From DASPJQ01 sp035299065 (lineage in GTDB: Bacteria > Bacteroidota > Bacteroidia > Flavobacteriales_D > UBA2798): DNA of 64,000 nucleotides. The position numbers and the translations under genes were made by a program. The stretch covers positions 15,400-79,399 of the forward strand of contig DATGXI010000019.1 of NCBI GenBank assembly GCA_035299065.1, written 5' to 3'. Each line of letters opens with the position of its first letter. The first letter of the stretch is position 1. Below are positions 41,912 to 51,687 of this stretch, piece after piece. The notes under the pieces are model-generated. The model was given only the letters and a program-made list of their open reading frames with translations. It searched no databases and was not told the DNA's origin.

Positions 41912-43024
41912 ATGGACTTATCAGAAAGATATAAATTGAAATTGGTAAGCAATGCCGATGAGATAAGTAAAACGATTGGCTTTCTTGATAAGGTTTTATC
42001 GCATCGGATGAATGAAGATATTTGGAATTGGGAGTTTGGGTTAAAACCCCATAACATGGTTATGAGCATAATTTATGACGAACAGGAAAGTGCCGTGGTA
42101 GGATCCCAATTTATGTTGCCCATTTACCTGGTTATACAAAATAGTAAAATTTTAACTGGTAAAAGTGAAAACAGCCATGCTGACCCTGCCCTAAGGGGAA
42201 CTGGCCTTTTTGAAAAGCTATACGCAAAAGCAGTTGAGGACTCGGTTCAAAAAAACCTTACCTGTTTATGGGGTTTTACACCTGCATTAAAGGTTTTTGA
42301 AAAAAAGTTGGGCTTTTTGGTGGACCCGGGTGCTATGTACAACTTTTCAATCGCAATTGGTAAACCGTCACTTGCGGAACTTAGTAAAAAAGAAAGTTTT
42401 CCAAAGTACATTGCGCGTTATTTCTACAATTCAAAAAAGCACAGAAAATATAAAAGTGTAAGGGCAATACTTGAGAAAAATATTGATTATTTAAATGAGA
42501 TTTCCAATATTAAAATAAGTAACCAGCCAGTTAATTGGAATGACTTGCATTTTCTGTATGAAGAATTAAAAATAGCAAATGGTGATTTTGTACATCTTGA
42601 CATGAACCAGCAATACGTTGAATGGCGTATACTTAAAAATCCGAATCTTTCTTATACCACAACTTTTTTTTACAAAAGCAATGTGCTTATAGGTTATTAT
42701 GTTTTTTCTATTTCAAATAGGTCGGCAAGTCTGGCCGATTTTACAGGTCTTAATCAACATGTTCTTGAACTAATGTATATTCACCTTTTAAAAACGTTGG
42801 AGGAAAAAAGTGCAGTAGTATTAAATTACTTCGGAAATCGGAACAATAAAGTAAATGCAAAAAACTTTGCTCTTTTTGAAAAATTAGGAGGACTTACCCA
42901 ACCCAACCCGGGAATGGCCTTTGTATACAGAGACCTGCTTAAAGGAGAAACAAATGCAGATTACCTTTCTCAAACGAATAATTGGTATTTGAATGGTTTG
43001 TGGACTGAAGGATTCACCTATTAG
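41912..43024 (+). CDS. GNAT-superfamily N-acyltransferase, polysaccharide-locus type
   Basis: A 370-residue protein with an N-terminal GNAT domain: SENSHADPALRGTGLFEKLY is the acyl-CoA pyrophosphate-binding RxxG/A region and CLWGFTPALKVFEKKLGF is the following helix-strand. The C-terminal half is a second, weaker GNAT-like region, as in FemAB-like or duplicated GNAT proteins. It is directly coupled to the deacetylase gene, so the two may remove and re-add acyl groups on an amino sugar. Acyl donor and acceptor unknown. Confidence 0.7.
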   Translation: MDLSERYKLKLVSNADEISKTIGFLDKVLSHRMNEDIWNWEFGLKPHNMVMSIIYDEQESAVVGSQFMLPIYLVIQNSKILTGKSENSHADPALRGTGLFEKLYAKAVEDSVQKNLTCLWGFTPALKVFEKKLGFLVDPGAMYNFSIAIGKPSLAELSKKESFPKYIARYFYNSKKHRKYKSVRAILEKNIDYLNEISNIKISNQPVNWNDLHFLYEELKIANGDFVHLDMNQQYVEWRILKNPNLSYTTTFFYKSNVLIGYYVFSISNRSASLADFTGLNQHVLELMYIHLLKTLEEKSAVVLNYFGNRNNKVNAKNFALFEKLGGLTQPNPGMAFVYRDLLKGETNADYLSQTNNWYLNGLWTEGFTY

Positions 43025-43038
43025 ACATAATTTAAAAT

Positions 43039-44304
43039 ATGCGCGTACTAATTATATCGGCTTTTTTCCCACCGCTAAATAATATAGCCAGCCAGCGCAT
43101 AGCCGCTTTTGAAAAGTACCTTAAACAAATGGAGCACCAGGTTGATGTTATTACACGTTATTATGACCTGGAGTTAATATCAGATCCCAAAATGAACGTG
43201 TATGAAAAGTCTCCTTCAGGAATGAAAGATCCTTATATTCGAAAAGATAATGTGATTTATACAAATTATGATGAAATAACACCAAAAAAGAAAAAATTTG
43301 ACCGCATGCCTCCACTCATTAAAGGCTTATACAGCTATCTATCAATTGATGTATACTCATATGGTTGGTTGAAGTACGTGGAAATGGCATTTGCTAATGA
43401 ATTTTCAAAAAATAAATATGACTTTATTATTGCATCATATGGACCACCCATAACACTTTTAGCTGCAAAATCGATTTCAAATAAATACAACATACCATTT
43501 ATAGCTGACTTCAGGGACATTTTCATCAACGAGAAAGATAAAGGCTATCATTTGTCAATGAAAAAATGGCAACAGCGGTTCTTGCTTTCAAAATCCAGTG
43601 GATTATTGTTTGTGAGTGAGGGCATGAAGGACTTTTTTAAGCAAAAAGCAGGAACGCTTCTGAATAAAATTCCATCAGCAATGGTAATGAATGGATGGGA
43701 TGAGCCGGGTACTTCAAAACCTGAATTAAGCGTGGAACTAATGGAACAATTAACTTCCATTCAATCCAGGCACAGTGTTCTATTGCTTCACACCGGTACG
43801 GTATACCCTGACCAGGAAATGCGATTTTTTACCAGCGCTTTAAAAAAACTAAACGAAACGCTTACAGGCAAAAAGGCAGCTATACTTTTTGTTGGCTTAC
43901 CGGCCGACATAAGGGATTCAAAGGAGCTTGCTGGTGAAAACGTTTATTTTATTCCAAAAGTAAATCTTCAAACCAGTTTGTATTTGCAAAAATTAGCAAC
44001 AGCATTACTGATTCCGGTTTGGCATGGTCGCTATACCGGTTTTTCAGGTAAATTATTTGAGTATATTGGTTCAGGAAACACGGTTTTGGTTGGTCCCGGT
44101 ATGCAAAAAGATGTGGTTGATTTTACCAGCAATTTCCGAAATGTGATACACCTGAAAGATTATAATGATTTTAATATAATTGTTAGCGATTTAACAGAAA
44201 GCACCCGTAAACAAAATATACCCGTAAACCACGAAAAACTGACAAGGGCTTATTGGGTAAAACAGTTAGAAATATTTTTAATTGCATTAAAAAAACAAAA
44301 TTGA
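43039..44304 (+). CDS. glycosyltransferase, GT4-like
   Basis: A 421-residue protein with GT-B features: MRVLIISAFFPPLNNIASQR, FIADFRDIF and SGLLFVSEGMKDFF in the first domain, and LLHTGTVYPDQEM and HGRYTGFSGKLFEYIGSG (donor-site segment) in the second. Sugar unknown. Likely one of the repeat-unit transferases. Confidence 0.78.
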   Translation: MRVLIISAFFPPLNNIASQRIAAFEKYLKQMEHQVDVITRYYDLELISDPKMNVYEKSPSGMKDPYIRKDNVIYTNYDEITPKKKKFDRMPPLIKGLYSYLSIDVYSYGWLKYVEMAFANEFSKNKYDFIIASYGPPITLLAAKSISNKYNIPFIADFRDIFINEKDKGYHLSMKKWQQRFLLSKSSGLLFVSEGMKDFFKQKAGTLLNKIPSAMVMNGWDEPGTSKPELSVELMEQLTSIQSRHSVLLLHTGTVYPDQEMRFFTSALKKLNETLTGKKAAILFVGLPADIRDSKELAGENVYFIPKVNLQTSLYLQKLATALLIPVWHGRYTGFSGKLFEYIGSGNTVLVGPGMQKDVVDFTSNFRNVIHLKDYNDFNIIVSDLTESTRKQNIPVNHEKLTRAYWVKQLEIFLIALKKQN

Positions 44305-44311
44305 AAATAAT

Positions 44312-44995
44312 ATGATTATCGGTTCAGGTCTTATAGCGGGTAGGTTTAGTCAGTTTAAGCACGATAATCTTTTGTTATTTGCATCAGGAGTATCAAATTC
44401 GCGCAGCAATAATAAGAATGAATATAACCGGGAACTCGAGTTACTTGAAAAACATAACGTTGCCAACCCCGCTAAAACGCTAATTTACTTTAGCACATAT
44501 AGTGTGGTTGACCCTTCACAAAAGGACACTTACTACGTAAAACATAAATTAGCAGTTGAGGAGTATATTAAAAACCGAAAAGGAGATTATCTAATAGTAA
44601 GAACCAGTAACATTGTTGGAAAAACAAGCAATCCAAATACCATTACTAATTTTTTATTTAACCATATAAACAATCAGCAGGAATTTGAATGCTGGCAAAA
44701 TGCTGAACGGAATTTATTGGACGTTGATCATCTTGTAAACATGTGTATGCGGTTGGTTGCCCATAATTTGATAAACCGTACTGTTTTCCTGGTTAATCCA
44801 ATTTCTTATCCGGTTCCCAAAATTGTTGCGCAATTTGAAAAAATAACAGGAAAAACCGCCTTATGTACGTATGTTGATAAAGGTGCAGTTTTCGATTTTG
44901 ATAAAAGTGTTTCTGAACGTTTATTCAAAGATCACTCGGTTGAAACCAGTAACTATCTTGAGATGGTAATTCAAAAATATTATGGAAAGGATTAA
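44312..44995 (+). CDS. short SDR-like (NAD-dependent epimerase/reductase) protein
   Basis: A 227-residue protein resembling short versions of dTDP-4-dehydrorhamnose reductase or epimerase. It has IIGSGLIAGRF at the nucleotide end (GxGxxAxR rather than the usual GxxGxxG), YFSTYSVVDPS (the Ser region), YYVKHK with the YxxxK pair, and RTSNIVG. It is about 70-80 residues shorter than typical family members. It overlaps the next gene by 14 nt. Whether it is catalytically complete is uncertain. Confidence 0.65.
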   Translation: MIIGSGLIAGRFSQFKHDNLLLFASGVSNSRSNNKNEYNRELELLEKHNVANPAKTLIYFSTYSVVDPSQKDTYYVKHKLAVEEYIKNRKGDYLIVRTSNIVGKTSNPNTITNFLFNHINNQQEFECWQNAERNLLDVDHLVNMCMRLVAHNLINRTVFLVNPISYPVPKIVAQFEKITGKTALCTYVDKGAVFDFDKSVSERLFKDHSVETSNYLEMVIQKYYGKD

Positions 44996-46151
44996 AACCA
45001 TTTTAATCACAATTGAGTCGCCCGGTTTCAATCTGAATAACCGTTACTCGGCAGTAGCGGCTGTTATTTCTTCTTTTGCCGGAATGCTGCAGGAGCAAGG
45101 ATATAAAATACTGGTGAATGGGCAGCCGTTAGAGGAAGCTGCTAAACAACAGCACAGTTCAATCCCCTCGTCAACAGGAAAAAAAAACATATATCGTTTT
45201 TTCCCGAAGCGGGTTAGGGAAATGATAAAGGATTTATTGTTATTTAAACGTTTAAAGCGGCTAAACCAACAGCTTGATTCATGTGAAAGGCCCGATTTGA
45301 TTATTGCGTGGATAAGTTACGCAGGTTCGCACAGTGCTTTATTGGCACAAAAATGGAATATTCCGTTGGTGAGCATTTATGACAATCCAGTTAGCGAGGA
45401 ATACAAATACCTCTTTAAATTCTATCCTTTTTTTCGAAAAAAAATTAAGCGTGCCGAGTCTGAAATGGTGAAGGCAGCAAATGCGCTCATTGTTTACTCC
45501 AGGGCTGTTGAAGAACATGTGAAAAAGGAATATGGTGTAACAACCAGGTGCTATTACAAAGCCTTTACTGATTTTAAACGCATGTCCTATAAGCAGTATA
45601 ACAGGCCAACCAATGAAATTCGTTTTGCATACATTGGGTCTTTTTTTAATTGGCATAAGATCGAAGATCTTATAGACGCGTTTGTTTCATTGAAAAATGA
45701 GGGTTCGGGTGGAAAATTGGTGTTAATTGGAGATGGTCCTGAGTACGAAAGAATGAAAAAACTGGCTACTGATTCGGGCTATGGCCACGCCATCGAGTTC
45801 ACAGGAAGGTGTGATTCAAGTGAACTTGAGAATAGAATTGCTGAAATACATGTTGGTATTATTCCAAATGCCCTTTTTTGGCAGGGCCCGGTTAAATTGT
45901 TTCAGTATTCAGCAGCACAAATGCCGGTAATTTGTAAAGCAACTCCTACTATAGTAGAATTAACTCAAAAAAACAAAGGATACCTGTACTTTGACACTAA
46001 GCAGGAATTGAAACTACAAATGAAATATATATTGGAAAACCCTGCGAAAGCCAAAGAGCTTGGATTGGAGACCCAGGAATTTGCCAAAAAACATTTCAGT
46101 GAAAAGGCCTACGCTGATTTTTTTTCAAAAATTTTTGCAGAACTTGAATGA
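44982..46151 (+). CDS. family 4 glycosyltransferase
   Basis: A 389-residue GT-B protein. The second domain shows RFAYIGSFFNWHKIEDLIDAF, GKLVLIGDGPEYERMKKLA and GIIPNALFWQGPVKLFQYSA (donor-site segment), typical of GT4. The start overlaps the SDR-like gene and the end overlaps the acyltransferase as ATGA, so translation is coupled. Sugar unknown. Confidence 0.8.
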   Translation: MERIKTILITIESPGFNLNNRYSAVAAVISSFAGMLQEQGYKILVNGQPLEEAAKQQHSSIPSSTGKKNIYRFFPKRVREMIKDLLLFKRLKRLNQQLDSCERPDLIIAWISYAGSHSALLAQKWNIPLVSIYDNPVSEEYKYLFKFYPFFRKKIKRAESEMVKAANALIVYSRAVEEHVKKEYGVTTRCYYKAFTDFKRMSYKQYNRPTNEIRFAYIGSFFNWHKIEDLIDAFVSLKNEGSGGKLVLIGDGPEYERMKKLATDSGYGHAIEFTGRCDSSELENRIAEIHVGIIPNALFWQGPVKLFQYSAAQMPVICKATPTIVELTQKNKGYLYFDTKQELKLQMKYILENPAKAKELGLETQEFAKKHFSEKAYADFFSKIFAELE

Positions 46152-47215
46152 CAGCAACAATTAAAAATGACTATTTTAAGCAGTTAGATACCTTAAGGTG
46201 TATAGCGGTTTTTATAGTTATATTTCATCATCTGCCGGTTTTTTCATCTGACAATTTTATAAGCGTTTTTTTTCACCAGATAACAGGCGTTGACATATTC
46301 TTCATTCTTAGCGGATTTTTAATAACCAATATTTTACTGAAGAGTCGTAATAAGCAAACTTCGGCAGGTAGAGCGCTTAAGACGTTTTACGTAAGAAGGT
46401 TTTTCAGGATTTTCCCAATATACTACTTAACTATTCTTGCGCTGGTAGTAATAAACCCGGCACATTATCGCGATTATTTTTTGTTTGATTTATTTTATGT
46501 TTCAAATATAAAAATGGGTCTTGATGGCCATTTCTCAACGGTTAGTCCTCACTTTTGGAGCCTTGCAGTGGAAGAACAATTTTACCTTTTCATGCCGATA
46601 TTGATTTTTATAACTCCAGTTCGTTTGCTGAAATATCTCCTTGGATTACTTTTTGTTAGTGGCATTGTCACGTTATTTACGTTTTATGGCACAAGCTACA
46701 ATTTTTTAGCCATGCGAACATTTAATAACCTTCTGTACTTAGGATCAGGGGCTTGGCTGGCATGGATTTTTCAAAACAGGCAAAGTATTTATGATTTTTT
46801 TCACGCCATTTCCATATATGTTCTGCTTCTTTACGTTATTCTAGTGATCCTGATTTTTTTTAAGTCTATTGAGCTTCCATTCATGGTACAGTATCTTTTT
46901 AAATTTGTTTTTTGTTTTTTCCTGGTAGTCAAATTTACAGTTGGCTTCAAGGCTATTGCAGGTAAAATTGCTGAATTTCCACTTTTTATATACCTTGGAA
47001 AAATTAGTTATGGATTATACTTGTATCATTTTCTTATGATTATTCCTGTTTCGTTGTTAAATAATCTAAGTGTTAAATACCTGAATATCGCATTGTATTC
47101 AAATGTTTACCAGTCCAATGTATGGAAAATTATATTTACACTAATTACAGCAGCAATTTCGTGGTGGCTAGTTGAAACGAGAATGAATAGGCTGAAGGAA
47201 AAGTTCGCTTATTAG
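46148..47215 (+). CDS. membrane acyltransferase, family 3 (OafA-like)
   Basis: A 355-residue polytopic membrane protein with the acyltransferase-3 signature LDTLRCIAVFIVIFHHLP (Arg and His pair) near the N-terminus, LKTFYVRRFFRIFPIYYL, and SPHFWSLAVEEQFYLF. These proteins transfer acetyl or other acyl groups to surface sugars at the inner membrane. It is the last gene of the rightward run from 26599. It lacks a SGNH domain; a separate SGNH-like protein lies at 51687. The stop overlaps that of the convergent epimerase gene. Confidence 0.88.
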   Translation: MTATIKNDYFKQLDTLRCIAVFIVIFHHLPVFSSDNFISVFFHQITGVDIFFILSGFLITNILLKSRNKQTSAGRALKTFYVRRFFRIFPIYYLTILALVVINPAHYRDYFLFDLFYVSNIKMGLDGHFSTVSPHFWSLAVEEQFYLFMPILIFITPVRLLKYLLGLLFVSGIVTLFTFYGTSYNFLAMRTFNNLLYLGSGAWLAWIFQNRQSIYDFFHAISIYVLLLYVILVILIFFKSIELPFMVQYLFKFVFCFFLVVKFTVGFKAIAGKIAEFPLFIYLGKISYGLYLYHFLMIIPVSLLNNLSVKYLNIALYSNVYQSNVWKIIFTLITAAISWWLVETRMNRLKEKFAY

Positions 47216-48138
47216 CGTTTGTAATAGTCGAAGGTTTTGATGAGCCCTTCACGCAAAGTTGTTGTTGGTTTAAAGCCTGTAGTTTCAAATAATTTTGAAG
47301 AATTTCCACATCGCCTTTCCATTTCATAATCGTACCGTTTTTTGGGAGCATCAATGTATTTGATTTTTGACGAAGAACCAGTAATAGAAATTATTTCATT
47401 CGCAAGTTCATTGATACTGCTTTCATTTTCATTGGCAATATTAAAAATTTCGCATCCGCGAACTTTTTCGGTTAGTTTAATGCATGCTTCAATGGTATCA
47501 TCAATAAAAGTAAAATCCCTTGTTTGCTGACCATTACCAAAGGCTGTAATGGGTTCGTTGTTTATGGCTTGTTCAAAAAAACGTGGTACAACCATGCGGT
47601 TATCCTGTTTGTGCCCAAAAACATTAAAAAACCTTAAGGAAATTGAATTCAGGCCTTTTTCTTCATAATGAGAAGCTAAATATATTTCATTGTACCGTTT
47701 GGCCATTGCATAGCTTGTACGGGGATCAACAGTTATATTTTCAGTAGCGCTTTTTTCAATGGCTGAATGGCCATAAATTCCACTTGTAGATGCATAAATA
47801 AGTTTTTCAACATGATGAGCGTGTGCAGCCTCAGCTATATTTTGCATCCCGGTAACTTCAGTATCCATAGTAATAACCGGATTATCGGCTACTACATCAA
47901 CACCAAGAACAGCAGCAAAGTGATAAATAATTGAGCAACCTTTGCTCAATTCCACCATCTTGTTCTTATCGCGCACATCGGCTTTATGAAATTCTATATG
48001 AGGAAGTAATTCTTTATCAATTTTATTACCCCGCAAAAGTGTGTCAGCCACAACCACCTCGTGCCCTTGTGACACAAGTTTTTTAACTAAATGACTACCA
48101 ATAAATCCAGCTCCACCTGTAACAAATATTCGGCCCAT
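47212..48138 (-). CDS. NAD-dependent nucleotide-sugar epimerase/dehydratase
   Basis: A 308-residue extended SDR enzyme: GGAGFIGS at residues 8-15 binds NAD, ASTSGIYG gives the catalytic Ser, and Tyr143-Lys147 form the YxxxK pair. Similar to UDP-glucose 4-epimerase/GalE-type or UDP-glucuronate epimerase-like enzymes; the exact substrate is not evident. It is the only leftward gene in the polysaccharide region, lying between two rightward runs. It is divergent from the glycosyltransferase at 48222; upstream on its strand is a near-consensus -7 element (TAAATTTA). Confidence 0.85.
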   Translation of the reverse strand: MGRIFVTGGAGFIGSHLVKKLVSQGHEVVVADTLLRGNKIDKELLPHIEFHKADVRDKNKMVELSKGCSIIYHFAAVLGVDVVADNPVITMDTEVTGMQNIAEAAHAHHVEKLIYASTSGIYGHSAIEKSATENITVDPRTSYAMAKRYNEIYLASHYEEKGLNSISLRFFNVFGHKQDNRMVVPRFFEQAINNEPITAFGNGQQTRDFTFIDDTIEACIKLTEKVRGCEIFNIANENESSINELANEIISITGSSSKIKYIDAPKKRYDYEMERRCGNSSKLFETTGFKPTTTLREGLIKTFDYYKR

Positions 48139-48221
48139 GAATGCTTTTTTTGTTAAATTTAGTACTTATTTTGAACTTTGAACCCATTTATTCTATTCCA
48201 CGTTAATTTATAGCCTGAATT

Positions 48222-49370
48222 TTGAAGGGAAATGTAGAAAATATACGGGTTGGGATTAATGCTGACGGGTATCCTGAAAAGCGAAATATCATTGATGTAG
48301 CCCCCTTTCAAATTGTAAAAGTCAGGGATTTGATGAAAACCTTGGATTATGCCTACTTCAGGCTTATGAAAAAAAACCACCCGGTTTGGCACAACAGGTT
48401 TACGGATGCAGGTTTAAGCAGGGTACATATTTTTCATTTTTTCAATGCAATTTCTACTGGAAAGAGGCCTTGGGTAGTTACTTTTGAAAACGAATTGCCC
48501 CGGTACAATACCACATCACGCTACCTTATGGAGGCCCTTGCCCGGGATGCCTGTAAAAAAATAATTGCCATTAGCCAAAATGCGTTTAATATACAGTTAA
48601 AAGTACTGGAAAATTATCCTGAGCTGAAGCATAGCATTATTTCAAAAATGTGCGTAATGCACCCTCCGCAAAAACTCCAGCTACCAAGTAACAGCATTAA
48701 AAATAAAACCTTAACTAAAATCCATTTTACCTTTGTAGGCGCTGCGTTCTTTCGGAAGGGAGGCAAACAATTACTTGATGCTTTTTTAAGATTGAAAAAA
48801 GAGAAGCCGGAAGTACATTTGCATGTTGTAACAACTTTTGCAAAGGACCATTGGCTTGATGAAGAATATGGGCCGGCCGACATTGACACGTGCAAAAAGC
48901 TAATAAATGAAAATGCCGGTTTTATTACGCATTATAATCATTTGCCAAATGAGGCCATAATTGAATTGCTGAAAAAAACCAATGTTGCTGTTTTTCCGTC
49001 TTTTGGTGAAACTTATGGCTACTTCACACTTGAGGCACAAGCTTGTGGTTGCCCTGTTATTACCACCAATTCATGGGCCTTTACCGAATGCAATAACAAT
49101 GAAAGAGGATGGGTCTTGGATTTACCTATAGCCATGGTTAATGGAGGCAAACGGGCCGATATTGGAACAGCAGAAAAAAAGAAAGCATATTCGCGTGAAC
49201 TAACTGATAAAATATTCAAAACAATGCTGGATATTTGTAACAACCCGGCTGTAATACATCAAAAAAGCCTTAAATGTTTGGAATATATTGAAGAGAACCA
49301 TTCTCCTGAAAAATACAAAGAGGAACTTGCTGGTGTCTATTTATCGGCTCTAAATAAGAAAGTAAAATAA
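48222..49370 (+). CDS. family 4 glycosyltransferase
   Basis: A 382-residue GT-B protein, with a TTG start at 48222 (no suitable in-frame ATG upstream). The donor-site segment is AVFPSFGETYGYFTLEAQACG, cut here to its visible core FGETYGYFTLEAQ, followed by CPVITTNSWAFTE. HFTFVGAAFFRKGGKQLLDA marks the second domain. It opens the second rightward run of the locus; its stop overlaps the next start as TAATG. Sugar unknown. Confidence 0.8.
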   Translation: MKGNVENIRVGINADGYPEKRNIIDVAPFQIVKVRDLMKTLDYAYFRLMKKNHPVWHNRFTDAGLSRVHIFHFFNAISTGKRPWVVTFENELPRYNTTSRYLMEALARDACKKIIAISQNAFNIQLKVLENYPELKHSIISKMCVMHPPQKLQLPSNSIKNKTLTKIHFTFVGAAFFRKGGKQLLDAFLRLKKEKPEVHLHVVTTFAKDHWLDEEYGPADIDTCKKLINENAGFITHYNHLPNEAIIELLKKTNVAVFPSFGETYGYFTLEAQACGCPVITTNSWAFTECNNNERGWVLDLPIAMVNGGKRADIGTAEKKKAYSRELTDKIFKTMLDICNNPAVIHQKSLKCLEYIEENHSPEKYKEELAGVYLSALNKKVK

Positions 49371-50272
49371 TGGTTCTAAAATATCATAAAGGCAGAAATT
49401 TTGGAGATGCATTAAATCCGCTCATTTTTAATCACTATTTACCGGATTTTTTTGACCAGGATAAATCAACAGGCTTTTATGGAATTGGGTCTATACTGGG
49501 TTTTGTTGATCAGCACGAAACAAAAAAAATAATTTTCAGCTCAGGATTTGCCCATGGAAATGTATCTACCTATGGTCAGAAGCCAATTATTGATGAAACG
49601 TACGATGTAATTTGTGTGAGAGGCCCGTTAACAGCAAAATTATTGGAATTATCTCCAAAGGTGGCTGTGAGTGATGGAGCTCTTTTATTGAATGAAATGG
49701 TTAAGCCTTTACGCGAAAAAAAATACTTTTGTTCTTTTATTCCTCATGTTGGGAGCTTGAGTTTTTATAGCGAATGGCAATCCCTGCTGGAATCCCTCAA
49801 TATTCACTTTATTGACCCGTCAAATGAGCCTGAAAGTGTTATTCATGACATACAGGCGTCACAGTTTGTTATTGCTGAAGCTATGCATGGTGCTATAGTG
49901 GCTGATGCGTTGCGGGTGCCCTGGATTCCGGTAAAGCTTTATAAAACCATCAATGATTTTAAATGGAAGGATTACCTTCAGTCGGTTGAACTCCCATATT
50001 CACCCACAATCATAAAAGGCATTTATAAAAAAGAAGCCCTAAGGAATATGTTTGACCAAAAACTTAAAATAACAAGGGGCGTTATTAATAAAGGATTTGC
50101 AGGCTCGTATAAGTTGTACCAGGATTTAACTGTAAAGAAAAAACTCTATCAGTCATTTAAGCGCATTGTATCCGAACAAAATACATTTCTTTCAGCTGAT
50201 GCTATTATGCAGGCAAGGGTAGGCGAGCTAAAGGGGAAAATTGAAGAGGTAAAAAGAAAGTACAGGGTTTAA
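49370..50272 (+). CDS. polysaccharide pyruvyltransferase-family protein (second copy)
   Basis: A 300-residue protein with the PS_pyruv_trans pattern: YHKGRNFGDALNPLIFNHYL, FYGIGSILGF, CVRGPLTAKLLE, VSDGALLL and FVIAEAMHGAIVADALRVPW (the HGAI region). It resembles the pyruvyl- or exopolysaccharide-transferase members of this family rather than the first copy at 31857. Starts at the stop of the previous gene (TAATG overlap). Confidence 0.82.
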   Translation: MVLKYHKGRNFGDALNPLIFNHYLPDFFDQDKSTGFYGIGSILGFVDQHETKKIIFSSGFAHGNVSTYGQKPIIDETYDVICVRGPLTAKLLELSPKVAVSDGALLLNEMVKPLREKKYFCSFIPHVGSLSFYSEWQSLLESLNIHFIDPSNEPESVIHDIQASQFVIAEAMHGAIVADALRVPWIPVKLYKTINDFKWKDYLQSVELPYSPTIIKGIYKKEALRNMFDQKLKITRGVINKGFAGSYKLYQDLTVKKKLYQSFKRIVSEQNTFLSADAIMQARVGELKGKIEEVKRKYRV

Positions 50273-50274
50273 AT

Positions 50275-51687
50275 ATGTTATTTAATTCTTTTGAATTTCT
50301 GATTTTTTTTCCAGTGGTAACATTGGTGTATTTTCTTTTACCACATCGGTTCAGGTGGATGCATCTTTTAGCTGCCAGTTGCGTTTTTTATTGCGCTTTT
50401 ATACCAGTTTACATCCTCATACTTTTTCTTACCATTATTATTGACTATTTTGCAGGTATTGCAATTGAAAGCTCCCACGGAAAAAAGCGAAAACGTTACC
50501 TGGTCATTAGCATTATTTCCAACATTGGTATTTTGGCAGTTTTTAAATATTACAATTTTTTTATAGAAAATATAAATGAATTGCTTGGGTCCGGGATTAA
50601 AGATTACCACCTCCCAATGCTGAAAATTATTTTGCCAATTGGCCTGTCATTTCACACATTCCAGGCCATGAGTTACACTATTGAAGTATACCGGGGTAAT
50701 TTTAAAGCTGAGCGGCACTTTGGAATATATGCCCTTTATGTTATGTTTTATCCGCAGTTGGTTGCAGGTCCAATTGAACGACCACAAAACGTATTGCACC
50801 AATTTAGGGAGAAACATAATTTTAATCCTGTATTATTTCAAGCTGGCTTAAGGCTTATGCTTTGGGGTTTGTTTAAAAAAGTAGTGATTGCCGATAGGCT
50901 TGCAATTTATGTTGACGGTGTATTTGACAGCCCTGAACAATTAGGATCTTTAAATTATATACTTGCAACAGTTTTTTTTTCGGTGCAAATTTATTGCGAT
51001 TTCTCGGGTTATTCAGATATTGCTATTGGTTCTGCACGTACAATGGGATTTGATTTAATGACCAATTTTAACAGGCCGTATTTTTCCACCAATATTCGGG
51101 AATTCTGGTCGCGGTGGCACATTTCTCTTTCTACATGGTTTCGCGATTACTTATACATTCCCCTTGGCGGTAACCGTGTTTCAAAATCCCGCCTGTATTA
51201 TAATACGGTAATTGTATTTATGCTTAGTGGATTCTGGCATGGTGCAAAATGGACCTTTGTTGTTTGGGGTGGGTTGCACGCCATATATTCGGTAATTCAC
51301 ATGGCTACTAAATCGTATTTTGAAAAAATGAAGAAGCGTTTTGGATGGTACCGCCTGGCAGCTGTGTTCACCACTTTTGCCCTTGTTTCTTTTGCGTGGA
51401 TATTTTTCAGGGCAAATAACCTGCATAGTGCGGGCCATGTTATTTCAGGTTGGTTTTCAGGTGGACAGGGATTCACCCGGGTTCTGGGTCCGAATGAAAT
51501 AATGATTATGACTTTTATAGCAATTATGGTTGCATTTATGTTTTTTGTTGAAAGTCGCACAACACCTTCGTTAACCGAATTGAATACGAAATTTAATGTT
51601 GATCTTTTACTTTCAACAACAGTTTTGATTCTTATTATCTGTTTCGGAGTGTTTAACCGTAACTCATTTATATATTTTCAATTCTAA
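50275..51687 (+). CDS. MBOAT-family O-acyltransferase (AlgI/DltB-like)
   Basis: A 470-residue polytopic inner-membrane protein. It has the AlgI pattern: VAGPIERPQNVL, DFSGYSDIAIGSARTMGF, FWSRWHISLSTWFRDYLYIP, and the catalytic His (about residue 322) in GFWHGAKWTFVVWGGLHA. It passes acyl groups through the membrane for glycan O-acetylation. The next gene, an exported SGNH-like protein, is the expected partner. Both start with stop-start overlaps, so they are coupled. Confidence 0.92.
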   Translation: MLFNSFEFLIFFPVVTLVYFLLPHRFRWMHLLAASCVFYCAFIPVYILILFLTIIIDYFAGIAIESSHGKKRKRYLVISIISNIGILAVFKYYNFFIENINELLGSGIKDYHLPMLKIILPIGLSFHTFQAMSYTIEVYRGNFKAERHFGIYALYVMFYPQLVAGPIERPQNVLHQFREKHNFNPVLFQAGLRLMLWGLFKKVVIADRLAIYVDGVFDSPEQLGSLNYILATVFFSVQIYCDFSGYSDIAIGSARTMGFDLMTNFNRPYFSTNIREFWSRWHISLSTWFRDYLYIPLGGNRVSKSRLYYNTVIVFMLSGFWHGAKWTFVVWGGLHAIYSVIHMATKSYFEKMKKRFGWYRLAAVFTTFALVSFAWIFFRANNLHSAGHVISGWFSGGQGFTRVLGPNEIMIMTFIAIMVAFMFFVESRTTPSLTELNTKFNVDLLLSTTVLILIICFGVFNRNSFIYFQF

